A stretch of 64,000 nucleotides of DNA from Deltaproteobacteria bacterium (GCA_005879535.1 VBKI01000061.1:1-64000); one strand, 5' to 3'. Counted from the stretch's first letter, positions 24,246 to 34,800 are shown. Notes: generated by a model from the letters alone, not told the origin. Program-made: numbers and translations.

Positions 24246-25685
24246 ATGCCGATGCGCCGTTTTCCGCTTCGCCTGAAGATCGCCGGTTTCGCAGGGGGGC
24301 TGATCCTGCTGGCGACGGTGCTGGTGGCGCTGTTCACGGTCATCCTGCCCTGGCGGGCAAAGCTGAAGGCGCAGGAGCGGCTCGCGTCGCAGCTGGTGAA
24401 GACGGCGCTGCCGCTGGGGATCGACCTGCGCGCGGACGGCGCCCATTTCGACCCCACGCGCGTCCACGCCCTCGTCGAAAACTCCAGCCGGGTCCAAGGC
24501 GTGGAGATCGTCTATGCGCTCCTCTGGGACGACCGGGGCAACCTCGATTCCGCGGCCTCGTTGGCGAACGTGCCGCTCTTGCGCAAGGCCTCCGAGCAGC
24601 TGGCACAGCTGTACCTGCGCGACCGCGCCCACGCGCTCGAATACCTGGCGGTGGGCAGACGGCAGTCCGGCATCCGGCGCCTGCCCATCAAGCTGACGGC
24701 GGACAGCGGCCCCGGTCACTCCACCATCGGCCGCCTCGAGCTGGGCCTCTCCACCATGGCCATCGACTCGGAGCTCCGGCGTTCGTTGATCCGTGACGCC
24801 TTCGTGCTCGCCGGAACGCTCTTCTTCGCGGTCATGAGCGCCCTCTCCATCGCCCGCCGGATCGCCCAGCCGCTCACCGATCTTTCCGCGGCGATGGGCC
24901 GCGTCCGCGAAGGCGATTTCGAGATCACCGCCGCCCCCAGCACGCGTACCAACGACGAGATCGGGGACCTGGCCCGCTCCTTCGACGAGATGACGCTCGG
25001 GCTGAAGGAGCGCGAGCGCCTGCGCGGCACCCTCGGGCGTTACGTTTCGGGCGACGTCGCCGAGCGCATCCTCTCCGAGACCGACGATCTCTCGCTGCGC
25101 GGCGAAGTGCGCCACGTGGCGGTCCTCTTCCTCGACGTCCGCGGCTTCACCACCATCTCCGAGAAGCTGACGCCCACCGAGGTGGTGGCGCTGCTCAACG
25201 AGTATTTCGACGTGGTGGTCGATCGGGTGGCTGCCCATGGGGGGACGGTCAACAAGTTCATCGGCGACGCCGCGATGTGCATCTGGGGAGCCCCCAAGCA
25301 CGCGGTCCAGGGCGAGCGCTCCGCGGTGCTCTGCGCGCTGGAGATCCAGGCGCGGGCGAAGAAGCTTTCCGCGGAGCGGACGAAGCGCGGCCTGACCACC
25401 GTCGGGTTCGGGATCGGGATCAACGCCGGCGAGGCGGTGGCGGGCAACCTCGGCGCCGCCAAGCGGCTCGAGTACACGGTCATCGGCGACGCCGTGAACC
25501 TGGCGCAGCGGCTCGAATCGCAGGCGCGGGCGGGAGAGGTGCTGGTCTCGCAGCCCGTCTACGACAAGGTCGCGCTGGAAGTGGACGCCGCACCGCGGGA
25601 TCCGGTCAAGCTGAAGGGGAAGTCCAAGCCGGTCCCACTGTGGGAGATCCGCCGGACCAAGGTCGTCGCCACGGAGGCCGCGTGA
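24246..25685 (+). CDS. membrane class III adenylate cyclase with HAMP domain
   Basis: This 479-residue protein has an N-terminal membrane helix (about residues 10-32), a periplasmic sensor of about 150 residues, a second helix (about 182-202), a HAMP domain and a C-terminal class III cyclase domain. Metal-binding aspartates are Asp297 (FLDVRGFTTISEK) and Asp341 (KFIGDAAMC). Lys337 and the Thr of EYTVIGDAVNLAQRLES are the expected purine-selecting pair of class IIIb enzymes, and Asn and Arg of the last motif complete the transition-state site. All residues needed to make cAMP appear present. The stop overlaps the GTG of a coiled-coil lipoprotein gene (GTGA). Confidence 0.92.
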   Translation: MPMRRFPLRLKIAGFAGGLILLATVLVALFTVILPWRAKLKAQERLASQLVKTALPLGIDLRADGAHFDPTRVHALVENSSRVQGVEIVYALLWDDRGNLDSAASLANVPLLRKASEQLAQLYLRDRAHALEYLAVGRRQSGIRRLPIKLTADSGPGHSTIGRLELGLSTMAIDSELRRSLIRDAFVLAGTLFFAVMSALSIARRIAQPLTDLSAAMGRVREGDFEITAAPSTRTNDEIGDLARSFDEMTLGLKERERLRGTLGRYVSGDVAERILSETDDLSLRGEVRHVAVLFLDVRGFTTISEKLTPTEVVALLNEYFDVVVDRVAAHGGTVNKFIGDAAMCIWGAPKHAVQGERSAVLCALEIQARAKKLSAERTKRGLTTVGFGIGINAGEAVAGNLGAAKRLEYTVIGDAVNLAQRLESQARAGEVLVSQPVYDKVALEVDAAPRDPVKLKGKSKPVPLWEIRRTKVVATEAA

Positions 25686-26647
25686 AACGGCTGCTCGCGG
25701 CGGTCCTCCTGGTGGCGCTCGCCGCCTGCGACGACGACAAGGCCGGCGCTCCGGACGAGCTCACCATCATCGTCCAGGCCGACCGCAAAGAGGTGGAGCA
25801 GCTGGAGAAGTCCGTCCGCGAGCGCGAAGAGGCGCTGCAGAAAGACAAGTCTCAGCTCGACCAGCGCATCGCCGACCTGGCCAAGGGGCTGAAGGCGGCG
25901 GCGGACGCGGAACAGCGCCGCAGGCTGGAAGAGGAGCTGCGCCAGTCGCAGGCCCTGGAAGGCCAGCTCGGCGTCCGCGTCACCGCCCTGCAGGCGCAGA
26001 AGATCGAGGTGGAGGCGAAAAAGCGGGCCGTGGATGCAGACCTGCAGCGCGCCGCCCAGTCCGCGCTCGACGTCCGCGGCGCTGCGGTGGCCTCGCGGGA
26101 AGCCAAGGTCGCTGAGCGCGAAGCCCAGCTCGCTTCGCACGAGCGGGACCTCGCGCAGCGCTTCAAGGACGTGGCGCTGCGGGAGAAGGCGGTGGCCGCG
26201 TTCGAGCGCCAGGGTCCGCCGCCCGAGTATCGCGACCGCAGGGCGGTCCCCAAGGCCGCCATGGTCGAGGAGAAGCACAAGAGGCTGCTCGGCGAGCTCG
26301 ACGCCCGCGGCATCCTCGTCAGCGACCTGCCGGCCGAAGATCAGCCGCTCAACGCGGAGATCTTCGCGGCGCGCCGGCAGCGCGACTTCGCCCGCGCCAT
26401 GGACCTGCTGAACGACCTGGTGAAGGCGGTGGCGAGGCTGCGCGTCGATCAGCGATTCGTGGAGGCGAAGATCACCCGCCTGCAGGGCGCGCGCGGCACC
26501 GCGAAGCTGTCCGACATCCAGCGCGGCGAGATCGAGAAGCTGCTCAAGGACGTGACTTCCGCGTTCTCCGACGGCCGCTACGAGCAGGCCAACAAGGGGC
26601 TCAACCGCATCGCGGTCATTCTGGACGCCGGCTCCGCCTCGGGGTAA
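25682..26647 (+). CDS. coiled-coil lipoprotein of unknown function
   Basis: This 321-residue protein has a leader KRLLAAVLLVALAACDD ending in a strong lipobox (LAAC); aspartate at +2 favours inner-membrane retention in the E. coli Lol rule. Most of the mature protein is a long charged coiled coil (about residues 40-190; EQLEKSVREREEALQKDKSQ is typical), followed by a smaller helical domain. It overlaps the adenylate cyclase gene by four bases (GTGA) and may therefore act with it, perhaps as a periplasmic partner of its sensor domain. That link is inference from gene order. Confidence 0.8.
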   Translation: MKRLLAAVLLVALAACDDDKAGAPDELTIIVQADRKEVEQLEKSVREREEALQKDKSQLDQRIADLAKGLKAAADAEQRRRLEEELRQSQALEGQLGVRVTALQAQKIEVEAKKRAVDADLQRAAQSALDVRGAAVASREAKVAEREAQLASHERDLAQRFKDVALREKAVAAFERQGPPPEYRDRRAVPKAAMVEEKHKRLLGELDARGILVSDLPAEDQPLNAEIFAARRQRDFARAMDLLNDLVKAVARLRVDQRFVEAKITRLQGARGTAKLSDIQRGEIEKLLKDVTSAFSDGRYEQANKGLNRIAVILDAGSASG

Positions 26648-26657
26648 ACGACCCGGC

Positions 26658-27248
26658 GTGGGCGAGAGCGCCGCCGATCCTCGCCGCCTGCGCGTCCGGG
26701 CAGGTCTGGCGTTCGTGCAGGTGCTGCGGCCGGCGCTCTACGCGCTGCTGGCGCTCTCCGCGCTGTTCACCTTCTGGTCCGGCGGTCCCGTGGCGGGCCG
26801 GACGCTGCCGTACTGGACGCGGAGCGTCGCCCCCACGATCTTCGGCATCTTCCTCGCCATCTTCACGTTCTACCGGTTCGCGCTGATGCGGGCGAAGAAG
26901 TACCCGGCGGCGACGGGCCTCTTCCAGGTGGGCCTGGGTGCGCTGATCTGGGTGTTGCTCTTGCCGTCGACGCGGCAGAAGATCAGGCCGCCCTCGGCGC
27001 CGGTAGACGAGGTGCCGGCCTTGATGGCGTCCCCCGATCCGCGCGTGCGCGCGCTGGCCGTCGAGGTGGCCGGATACCGCCGCGACGGCGCGCGATATGC
27101 GGCGGAGATGATCGACCGGCTGGACGACGCCGACCCCGCGGTCCGCGAGCGGGCGCACGCGGCGCTGGTGCGGCTCGCCGGGCACGACGAGGGGAGGGAT
27201 CCCGACGCCTGGAGGGAAGAGGGTCGGAAGCGGGGCTGGCTGCGCTGA
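26658..27248 (+). CDS. small membrane protein with C-terminal HEAT-like repeats
   Basis: This 196-residue protein from GTG 26658 has three or four membrane helices in its first 115 residues (for example ALYALLALSALFTFW and IFGIFLAIFTFYRFA). It ends with a soluble tail in which DPRVRALAVEVAGYRRDGAR and DDADPAVRERAHAALVRLAG form two HEAT/PBS-lyase-type repeats. Such repeats usually bind proteins. It follows the coiled-coil lipoprotein by ten bases and may belong to the same transcription unit as the cyclase. No family name is recognised. Confidence 0.7.
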   Translation: MGESAADPRRLRVRAGLAFVQVLRPALYALLALSALFTFWSGGPVAGRTLPYWTRSVAPTIFGIFLAIFTFYRFALMRAKKYPAATGLFQVGLGALIWVLLLPSTRQKIRPPSAPVDEVPALMASPDPRVRALAVEVAGYRRDGARYAAEMIDRLDDADPAVRERAHAALVRLAGHDEGRDPDAWREEGRKRGWLR

Positions 27249-27261
27249 AATGCCGCTTGCC

Positions 27262-27290
27262 TTGACGCCCGGAAGCGCCGGCACTACAGT
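27262..27290 (+). promoter_or_regulatory. sigma-70-like promoter for the Fur-type regulator
   Basis: TTGACG (27262-27267) and TACAGT (27285-27290) are separated by exactly 17 bases. Transcription would start near 27297, just before the Fur-box-like sequence and about 20 bases before ATG 27317. Confidence 0.5.
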
Positions 27291-27299
27291 TTTCGAGAG

Positions 27300-27314
27300 T
27301 GAGAATCAATTTCA
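27300..27314. promoter_or_regulatory. Fur-box-like operator at the Fur-type gene
   Basis: TGAGAAT-C-AATTTCA matches 11 of the 14 arm positions of the 7-1-7 Fur consensus TGATAAT-N-ATTATCA. It directly follows the predicted -10 and overlaps the likely transcription start, a position suited to autorepression. The alternative GTG start at 27299 would lie inside it, which is one reason for choosing ATG 27317. Confidence 0.5.
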
Positions 27315-27316
27315 AT

Positions 27317-27805
27317 ATGAAGCGCAGCGAGCGAAAGACAGCCCTGACCTCAACTGCCCGCGAGCGGCTCGCGAGCTGGATCGCGTCGCGCGGGCTGAAG
27401 GCCACCCGGCAGCGCGACCTGATCGTCGACACCTTCTTCTCCCAGACCGGCCACCTTTCGGTGGACGAGCTGGTGGAGAAGGCCAAGCAGCGCGATCCCA
27501 GCATCGGCGCCGCTACCGTCTACCGGACGATGAAGATCCTCACCGACGCCGGCCTGGCCTCCGCCCGCCACTTCGAGGGCGGCCAGACCCGCTACGAGGC
27601 GGCGCTGGACCGGCACCACCACGACCATCTGATCTGCACCTCCTGCGGCAACATCGCCGAGTTCGAGAACGAGCGCATCGAGGAACTTCAAGACAGGGTG
27701 GCCGGCGAGCACGGCTTCACCGTCACGCACCACAAGCTCGAGCTGTACGGGCTGTGCGCCGCCTGCCAGCAGCGGCAGTCGGACGTCCGCAACCGCCAGC
27801 GATAG
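27317..27805 (+). CDS. fur: Fur-family metal-responsive transcriptional regulator
   Basis: This protein of about 162 residues has a winged-helix N-terminal domain (GLKATRQRDLIVDTFF; recognition helix SIGAATVYRTMKIL) and a C-terminal metal/dimer domain with DRHHHDHLICTSCGNIAEFE. It carries a second pair of cysteines in LCAACQ, so a structural Zn(Cys)4 site and a His-rich sensory site are both present. It could be Fur, Zur or PerR by family. A Fur-box-like element just downstream of its promoter suggests autoregulation and favours Fur. A similar element lies at the next gene. An in-frame GTG at 27299 would add six residues. Confidence 0.88.
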   Translation: MKRSERKTALTSTARERLASWIASRGLKATRQRDLIVDTFFSQTGHLSVDELVEKAKQRDPSIGAATVYRTMKILTDAGLASARHFEGGQTRYEAALDRHHHDHLICTSCGNIAEFENERIEELQDRVAGEHGFTVTHHKLELYGLCAACQQRQSDVRNRQR

Positions 27806-27832
27806 TCCAACCCGCAGTCGAACGAGAACGAA

Positions 27833-28585
27833 ATGGCCCCTGTGGTGCGACTGAGAATGAGAATCACAATCGGTCTCAACGTGCTTCTGGCCTGCGCGTT
27901 CCTCGCCCCCGCCGCACGGGCCGACCGGCGCACGATGATCCGCGCCTACGAGTACATGACACAGCCCCAGGGCAACCTCGAGCTGGAGATCTGGAACGAG
28001 ATCGAGGCGCCGAAGGGCGGCGGATTCGACCAGGCCGCCACCGTCCACCGCATCGAGCTGGAGTACGGGCTGACGGACCACTGGGACCTGGCCCTCTACC
28101 ACGTCTTCGCGCAGGAGCCGGGCGACTCGTTCCGCTTCGATTCCTGGCGGCTGGAGACGCGCTACCGCCTGTTCGAGAAGAACGTCCTGCCGGTGGACGT
28201 CGAGCTCTACTTCGAAGTGGAACGGCCGGCGAACTTCACCGAGCCGTTCGAAACCGAGGAGAAGCTGATCCTGGAGAAGGACTTCGGCCGCTTCGCGCTG
28301 GTCGCAAATCTGGTGGCCGAGCAGAAGCTCTTCCACGCCGGAGAGGGACATCTCTGGGAAATCGACGCCGGCGCCCGGTACGAGGTCCTTCCCCAGCTTC
28401 GGCTCGGCGCCGAGTTCTGGACCATCCAGGAGACCGCAGGCGGCGTCACCGAAGGGAGCTATTTTGCGGGGCCCTCGGTGTCGTTCGCCTCCAGCAAGCT
28501 CTGGTTGCAGATCGGGGCGGGGTTCGGCCTCGGCGAGAGCGCCGGAGCGACTTTCGTGCGCTCGGTGCTCGGGATCAACTTGTGA
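27833..28585 (+). CDS. predicted outer-membrane protein under possible Fur control
   Basis: This protein of about 250 residues has a signal peptide (MRITIGLNVLLACAFLAPAA, cleaved near ARAD) and a mature part rich in alternating strands (for example HWDLALYHVFAQEPG and FRFDSWRLETRYRLFEKN), ending FVRSVLGINL, which suggests a small outer-membrane barrel. ATG 27833 or ATG 27857 could start it; the second gives a shorter and more ordinary leader. A Fur-box-like sequence overlaps 27852-27866. Its stop overlaps the GTG of a small cytochrome-like lipoprotein (GTGA). A role in iron or haem handling is inferred from this context. Confidence 0.7.
   Translation: MAPVVRLRMRITIGLNVLLACAFLAPAARADRRTMIRAYEYMTQPQGNLELEIWNEIEAPKGGGFDQAATVHRIELEYGLTDHWDLALYHVFAQEPGDSFRFDSWRLETRYRLFEKNVLPVDVELYFEVERPANFTEPFETEEKLILEKDFGRFALVANLVAEQKLFHAGEGHLWEIDAGARYEVLPQLRLGAEFWTIQETAGGVTEGSYFAGPSVSFASSKLWLQIGAGFGLGESAGATFVRSVLGINL
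27852..27866. promoter_or_regulatory. Fur-box-like sequence at the start of the outer-membrane gene
   Basis: TGAGAAT-G-AGAATCA matches 11 of the 14 arm positions of the 7-1-7 Fur consensus and shares TGAGAATCA with the element at 27300. It overlaps one of two possible start codons (ATG 27857). If translation starts at 27833 it is intragenic. Confidence 0.35.
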
Positions 28586-28833
28586 AGGTCCGCGCCGGCC
28601 TGGTGCTGTCGATGGCGGCGGCCTGCAGCTCGGCGCCATCGCGGCCGCTCTCGGAAGAGGAGCGGACGTACCGGGCGAAGTGCACCGCATGCCACCGGGC
28701 GTACGAGCCCGGCGAGCGAAAGGACTGGCCGGCGGTCCTCGACAAGATGCAGACCGAGAAGAAAACGCACCTGAACCCCGACGAGCGCGCGCAGATCCTC
28801 GCGTTTCTCCGGGGGAATTCGGTGATGCGTTGA
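28582..28833 (+). CDS. small monohaem c-type cytochrome-like lipoprotein
   Basis: This 83-residue protein from GTG 28582 has the leader VRAGLVLSMAAACSS with a lipobox-like AAAC, then one haem-binding motif CTACH in YRAKCTACHRAYEPG. The tail HLNPDERAQILAFLRGN is the usual cytochrome c C-terminal helix, although no clear methionine ligand segment is seen between them. It overlaps the preceding outer-membrane gene (GTGA), so the two are coupled and might move electrons or haem in the envelope. Iron control through the Fur-like box is plausible but unproven. Confidence 0.75.
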   Translation: MKVRAGLVLSMAAACSSAPSRPLSEEERTYRAKCTACHRAYEPGERKDWPAVLDKMQTEKKTHLNPDERAQILAFLRGNSVMR

Positions 28834-28899
28834 ACGACTACCTTTCCTTCCGGTAAACTACATGTGCCTGCGGCCTGAGCAGTATCGGGGGAGAGGGAC

Positions 28900-31800
28900 T
28901 TGCCGAGCGCGCCCAGCCGGTTCGAGGTGGAGCATCTCCGCCGCCTGATGCTGAAGGCATCGGTCGAGGCCGCGCAACTCGACGAGCGCGTCGACCAGGC
29001 GCGCAAGGACGACAGCCTCTGGCCGGCCCTGCATCATTGGTCTGACGCGGCGGAGTCGCTGGAGGAGGCCGTCGAGCGGGCACGGCCCGAGCTGCAGCAG
29101 GACGGCACACCGAAGGAGCAGATCGATCGCATTCGCGAGCGCCTCGGCGGCCTCGAGCAGCGCAGCAAGCGGTTCGACCTGGACTACGATCTCGATTTCT
29201 GCGTCGACGCCTGGACTTCGCTCGGCCATGAATTGGCGCAGCTTTCCGGACGGCGGCGCGATCCCCTGGTCCGGCTCCTCGAGCTCCGCAAGCCGGCCAT
29301 CGATCAGACCACCGCGATGCTCTCGGAAGCGCAGCGGCACGAAGGACTCCTGCAGCAGCAGCATCGCGAGGTCCTGGAGCTGCAGAAGGAGCGCGATCGC
29401 GCGCGCGAGAAGTACGAACGCCTGCGCCAGGCGTGGCTCACCGCACAACGCGATTGCGAGGCGGCCGAACAGCAGAAGGCCGCGGCAGCGCCCCCGCAGC
29501 AATACGAAGTGAAGAAGCCTCCGCTGCCCGACTTGCGCCGGCTGACGGACGGACGGCCGGCGCCGGTGATCGTGCGGCTGCCGGCGTCCACGCCGGTCGC
29601 TCGCAATCTTCCTTCGAAGCCGATCCCTCCGCTGCCGCCGGGCAAGCCTGACCTGCGAAAGCCCCAACCCGCCGGGCACCGCGCGGCGCGGTACGGCAAG
29701 GGAGATCTGCCTCGGCTGCTCGAGCGCAACCATCAGCAGCGCGACGTGGTCGCGGCGCGCGTGGAAAAGACTCTCTCGCATCTCGCCACCGCGCCACACC
29801 GGACGCTCACCGACAGCACGACCGGCGAGCTCCGGGCGAACCTGGCGCGGATGGACGCGATCCTCTCGCGCTTGCGCGGAGCGGCGCGGCACGAGGTGCT
29901 CGAAGGGGCGCACGCGGTCGGCTCCATCATCCAGCGGATGAACTCGGTGGCCGCCCGCGCCGGAGGCGGTGGGCACAGCGCGGAGATCCGCAAGCACATC
30001 GAGGACCGCAGGGCGCAGCTTCACCGCATCGCGCAGGCGCAGCTCTCCAGCGAGTTGAAGAAACGGAGCGACTCGGGCCTCGGAGCGTTGTCGCTCAAAC
30101 CGCAGCCGATCCGCGGCGCATTGGGAACGACGGCGATCCTTTCCGGCGGTCTCCATGCGCTCGGAGCGGCGCATCCGGCAGGTTTTGCACCACCGGGCGT
30201 CGCGCCAAAGGAATCGCATCCGCTGGCCGGCCTCCAGGTTTCCGGGACGCCGCTGCGAGAGCTGGCGGCGAAGGCGGAGCTCAGGCAGAAGCAGCTCGCG
30301 GCTCGCGCACGGAAAGGGCCGGTGCCTGCGCAGGCGACTGCCGGTGCACTGCTCGGCGCGTTCCGCGAGAATCCGAAAGCGGCGGGGTTCGCCGCCCATC
30401 TCGCGCCGGGAGGCGCCCTGCGGGCGCTCTGCGAAACGGCGCAGCGGGGACACGGGCTCCCGATTGGACAGGCCGCGCAGCATTATCTCGCCTCGCGCGG
30501 CTCGAGCCACCTCTGGAACGCCGTGACGACGTTCAACACGCTGGTCAGCGAAGGCCATCGGCCGCGCTTCAGCTTCGGGAGCTGGCTGAAGAAGAACGTC
30601 TCCGACCAGGTGTCGCACGCGCTGCACGGCGTCTCCCAGACGGTGACCCGGGCGACGGGCACGGTGGCCGGCCTGGCCGGCGCCGCGCGGCAGGGCATCA
30701 GCAGCTTCGCGAACCGCGCCAGCGAGATGGGTGTCCGGGCCGCTGCGCAAGTCGGCCGAGCCGTGGCGCGGGGCGCCACATCCGTCGCGCGCGGAGGGTT
30801 GCAGGCCGCCCAACACATCGGCCGGTCCACCCTCGGGCTCGTCCGTCACGCGGGGCATGCGCTCGCGCACGTCGCCGCAGGCGGCCTCCACGCCGTCCGG
30901 GGCGCCGCCACCTGGGCACAGCGCAAGGCGGGCGGAGCGGCGCACGGGCTCGGCGAGAGAGTCCACTCCGGGCTGGAATGGACGCGCAAGACGGGCGTCG
31001 TCGGGGCCGTCGGCACGGGCCTGAGGAAAGGGCTCAGTTTCCTCAAGACGGCCGCGCAGCACACGCCTCTCGGATACGCCGTCAAGAAGGGCTACGGCTT
31101 CGTGAAGGCGGGAGGCCTCTCCAAGGTCTGGAACGCAACCAAGCACGTCGCCGGCCAGGCCTGGGCCGGCTTGAAGACGGCGTACGACACCACCTCGAAG
31201 TTCCTCCAGAGTCCCGCCGGACAGCTCCTCGTCACCGGCCTGTCGCTCGCCGCCAGCTTCATTCCCGGCGGGATCGTGGTGAAGGCCGTCATCGGCGCCG
31301 GCATCGGCGCGATGCAGGCCATCAGCGAAGGCAAGGACTGGAAGGCGGTGCTGGCCTCGGCGGCGGGCGGCGCGCTCACCGGCGCTATCCCCTTCCTGAA
31401 GATCGGACCGCTGGCGAAGATCGGCATCGGCGCGCTCCAGGGTGGCATCACCGCCGTCGCGTCCGGTGGCTCGCTCAAGGACGCGCTCAAAGGCGCCGCC
31501 GGCGGCGCGCTGGACTCGTTCGATCCCGGCGCATTCCACGCGCTGAAGAAACTGAAGAGCTTCACCACGGCCGAGAAGCTGCTCAAGGGCAAAGCGATGG
31601 CGGATCCCCGCGCGCGCAAGACGCTCGCCGCGCTGGAAAAACTGGGCAGCAAGGGCGTCAAGGGTGGCATCTGGGTGAGCGGGAAGGCGGCGCGGGCCCA
31701 GCATGCGCTCGACAAGGTGGTTCGCGCCGGCGACCAGATCCACGGCGTCCTCTCGGAGGTGCATACCCTGGCGCCGGGCCTCGCCGACGTTGTCGGCGAC

Positions 31801-34800
31801 AACGCGGCAGGCCATTTCGTCGGCCGGCTCGGCGATTGGGCGGGCCAGGGCGACGACCGGTTGCAGAGGGCGCTCGGATACGGCCACGCGGCGTCCGACA
31901 CGCTCTCGAAGTACCACGGCTATCTCGACAAGGGCCTCGCCTACGCCGGCGTGAAGGATCCCGGCAAGGCGTACGAGAAGATGATGGCGCGCCGGGATCT
32001 GCGCGCGGGAAAGAAGGGCGCGCTCGAGCACCTCGCGCGGCTCAAGCTGGAAGACCATCGGCGCAAGCATCCCGAGCTGCACCTCGCCGAGGCCACGCGC
32101 AGGCGCAGGCATCCGCGGCCCGAGCGGACGGCGCTGGAGAAGGCGGTCACGCGAGGGCAGGATCTGGTGCGCAAGGGCCGCCGCGTCGCGCAGGGCGTTC
32201 ACGACGGGCTGGGCAAGGTGCACGACGTCGTCGAGAAGGGGCTCAGCGGCGCCGAGAAGGTGCAGTCGGGACTCGAGAAGGCCATCGCGGTCGCCCGGCA
32301 GGGTGCGGACGTGCTCGGCGAAGACAGTGAATTCGGGCGGTACCTGACCCGTGTCGCCGATCGAGCAGACCGCATCCACGACCATCTCGAAACCGGCATC
32401 GGCGTGGCCCAGGACTTCAACCGCAAGGTGGGCGCGACGCACGAGGCGATCGAGAAGATCCCCGGCGTTCACAAAGACGGAGAGCCCGAGCCCCTCACGT
32501 ACCTGGACGGGCGCCGCACTCCGCGGAAGTCGCCCCACGACGTCGCGCCGCCAAAGGCAAGCGCGTGGGAGCGCATCGGCTCCGTCTCTCGCCAGGTGCA
32601 GAAGTTCGAGACCGAGTACGGCAAGTCGCAGCGGAAGATCCAGGAGTCGTTGCACAAGGGCCAGGCGAATGCGGCCAGCATCGAGCTGATGGGGCTCGGG
32701 TCGCGGTGCGAGGAGATCGCCCTCTCCATCCGCGAGGCGAAAACGCTGGCGAAGGGCAACGAAAAATACGAGAAGGAGATCGCCTTCTACGAGGAGTGGC
32801 ATCGGGCTACGAAGGCAAAGCTGCACACCCGGATCGCGGACACCAAGGGGCTCGGGGCGCAGGTCGCCGTCTCTGGCTTCGGGATCGCCGAGAGCACGCA
32901 CCCCGACATCTTCGAGAATACGAGGGCCATCTACGCCGTGCGCACCAAGGTGGAGAGCTTCGGCGCGGCATTGCGCGACCCGGACGCCAAGGCGCAGGTC
33001 GCGAAGGTGCTCGCCGAGGCGAAGAAGGCGAAGGGCGATCTGGAGGCGCTGAAGGCCAAGTACCGCAAGGACAAGGCCGCCCACGACTTCCTCACCGGCG
33101 GCGGCATGCAGGACAAGCTGATCGACGAGGCGATGCGCAAGCTCGAGGCTTCTGCGCAGCCTGTAAAGCCTGCCAAGCATGGACTTGCAGCGATCGAGAA
33201 ATACAAGAAGCAGGCCATCAAGGCGGGCAAACGGATCGACTCCGGGCTGACGACCGCCGAACGAGCGCTGCACAAGGGCATTGGGGCGGGCAAGAAGATC
33301 GACTCAGGTCTGGAGAAGGTGGCTTCGGTCGCCGGGCAGGTGAGCCAGATACTCGGCGAAGACTCCGCGCTGGGCGAGCTCGTGCACCAGGTCGGCGCAG
33401 GGGCCGGGAAAGGCCATGAGAAGCTGCACCAGGCGCTCGACATGGCGCAGACCGGCAAGAAGTTCCTGCACAAAGGGCACGAGATCTTCCGCCAGGGGCT
33501 CGAGGCCGCGCAGGGCCATCACGCGAAGCAGATCGAGAAGGTGCACGGAAAGAAGCCGGTGCACGCCGACCACAAGGAGGGTGCGCTCGAACACGCCCTC
33601 CATGAAGGGCAACACCTCGGTCACGACGCGGGCGCCCTGTGGAAGGAAGGCAAGCGTTTCGTCCACGACGTTCGCGGGGCGGTGCACGGCGGCTGGGAGC
33701 TCGTCAAAGGGCTGTTCGGCGGCGGCGATCACCCGCAGGCGGAGGTCAATCCGGCGCAGGCCGTGCAGAACGCGCTCCAGTGGGTGACGGCGTTCGGCAA
33801 GCAGATCACCGCCGCGATCCGGCAGATCGAGCGGCTGATGCACGCCGGGCGGACGAAGGAGGCCGCTGACCGGGTGCATGCGCTGCGCGCGATGAGTGAG
33901 CAGACACGCGTCGAGGTGGACAGGGCAGTGCAGGCGGCCGCGAACGATCCCCAGCTCGCGAAGCAGGCCGCGAGCGCGCGCAAGCACTATCTGGAGATCC
34001 GCGCGCATCTCTCGCAGTTCGTCAAAGGGCTCCATGGACTGGATGCGGGGCCGGAGCCAGCGCACGATCGCCGGCACGCGCCTTCCGGCCGGCGCGGCCA
34101 CGCGCACCACGATCCCGTCGGTGAGCTGATCGACGGCATCCTCGACGGCAACGATGGACGGATCCACGTCGACAAGGGGGCGGCGCGCGGTGACGTGCCC
34201 GTCGACGACTTGCAGGAGGTCGATCCCGCTGCCCTCGAGACCTGGCTCGGGTCCGGCGAGGGCGTGAAGCTCTTCTCCGAGGTGTTCGGCGCCTTCATCC
34301 CCGCCGAGGGCGCCCTGGTCGTGCACCATCGCCGCGGGCGCCCCGGCGGCCGCGCGGACGTGCATCCTCCGCACGCGCAGCCTTCTCACCGTGGATTCTT
34401 TGCTCGGGTGTTCGACCGCCTGGAGGGATTCGCCGACCGGATCGCCGGATGGGCCCGCAAGGGTTCCAGCCTGCTCGGCAAGGGAATGCACTACGCGGAG
34501 ACGGGCATGCACGGTCTCTCGCAGGTGGAGAGCGCGGCGGAGAAGGTCCAGGGATATGCCGGTCAGGCCGAGGGCTTCCTCGAGAAGATGGGCCTGCACA
34601 CGCTCGCCGGGTATGCGGGAAAGGTCGGCGGCGCGGCGGGTTGGGTAGACGACGAAGCGAAGGCCGCCCACGGCGGTTTGAAGAAAGCCGACCACTGGAT
34701 GGGCGAGGGCAAGTCGGCGCTGGGAAAATTCGGCGGCCTCGTCAACCTGTTCAAGGCGTCGAAGAGCGGCGACGGCATCGACGGAAAGCTGTCGCCGCAG

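Noticed and set aside
28858-33273. A 1471-codon open frame antisense to the DUF4157 giant gene, and other long antisense frames
   Set aside because: High G+C makes antisense frames open by default; the translations are Arg- and Gly-rich without motifs, while the sense frames hold recognisable domains and start-stop overlaps.
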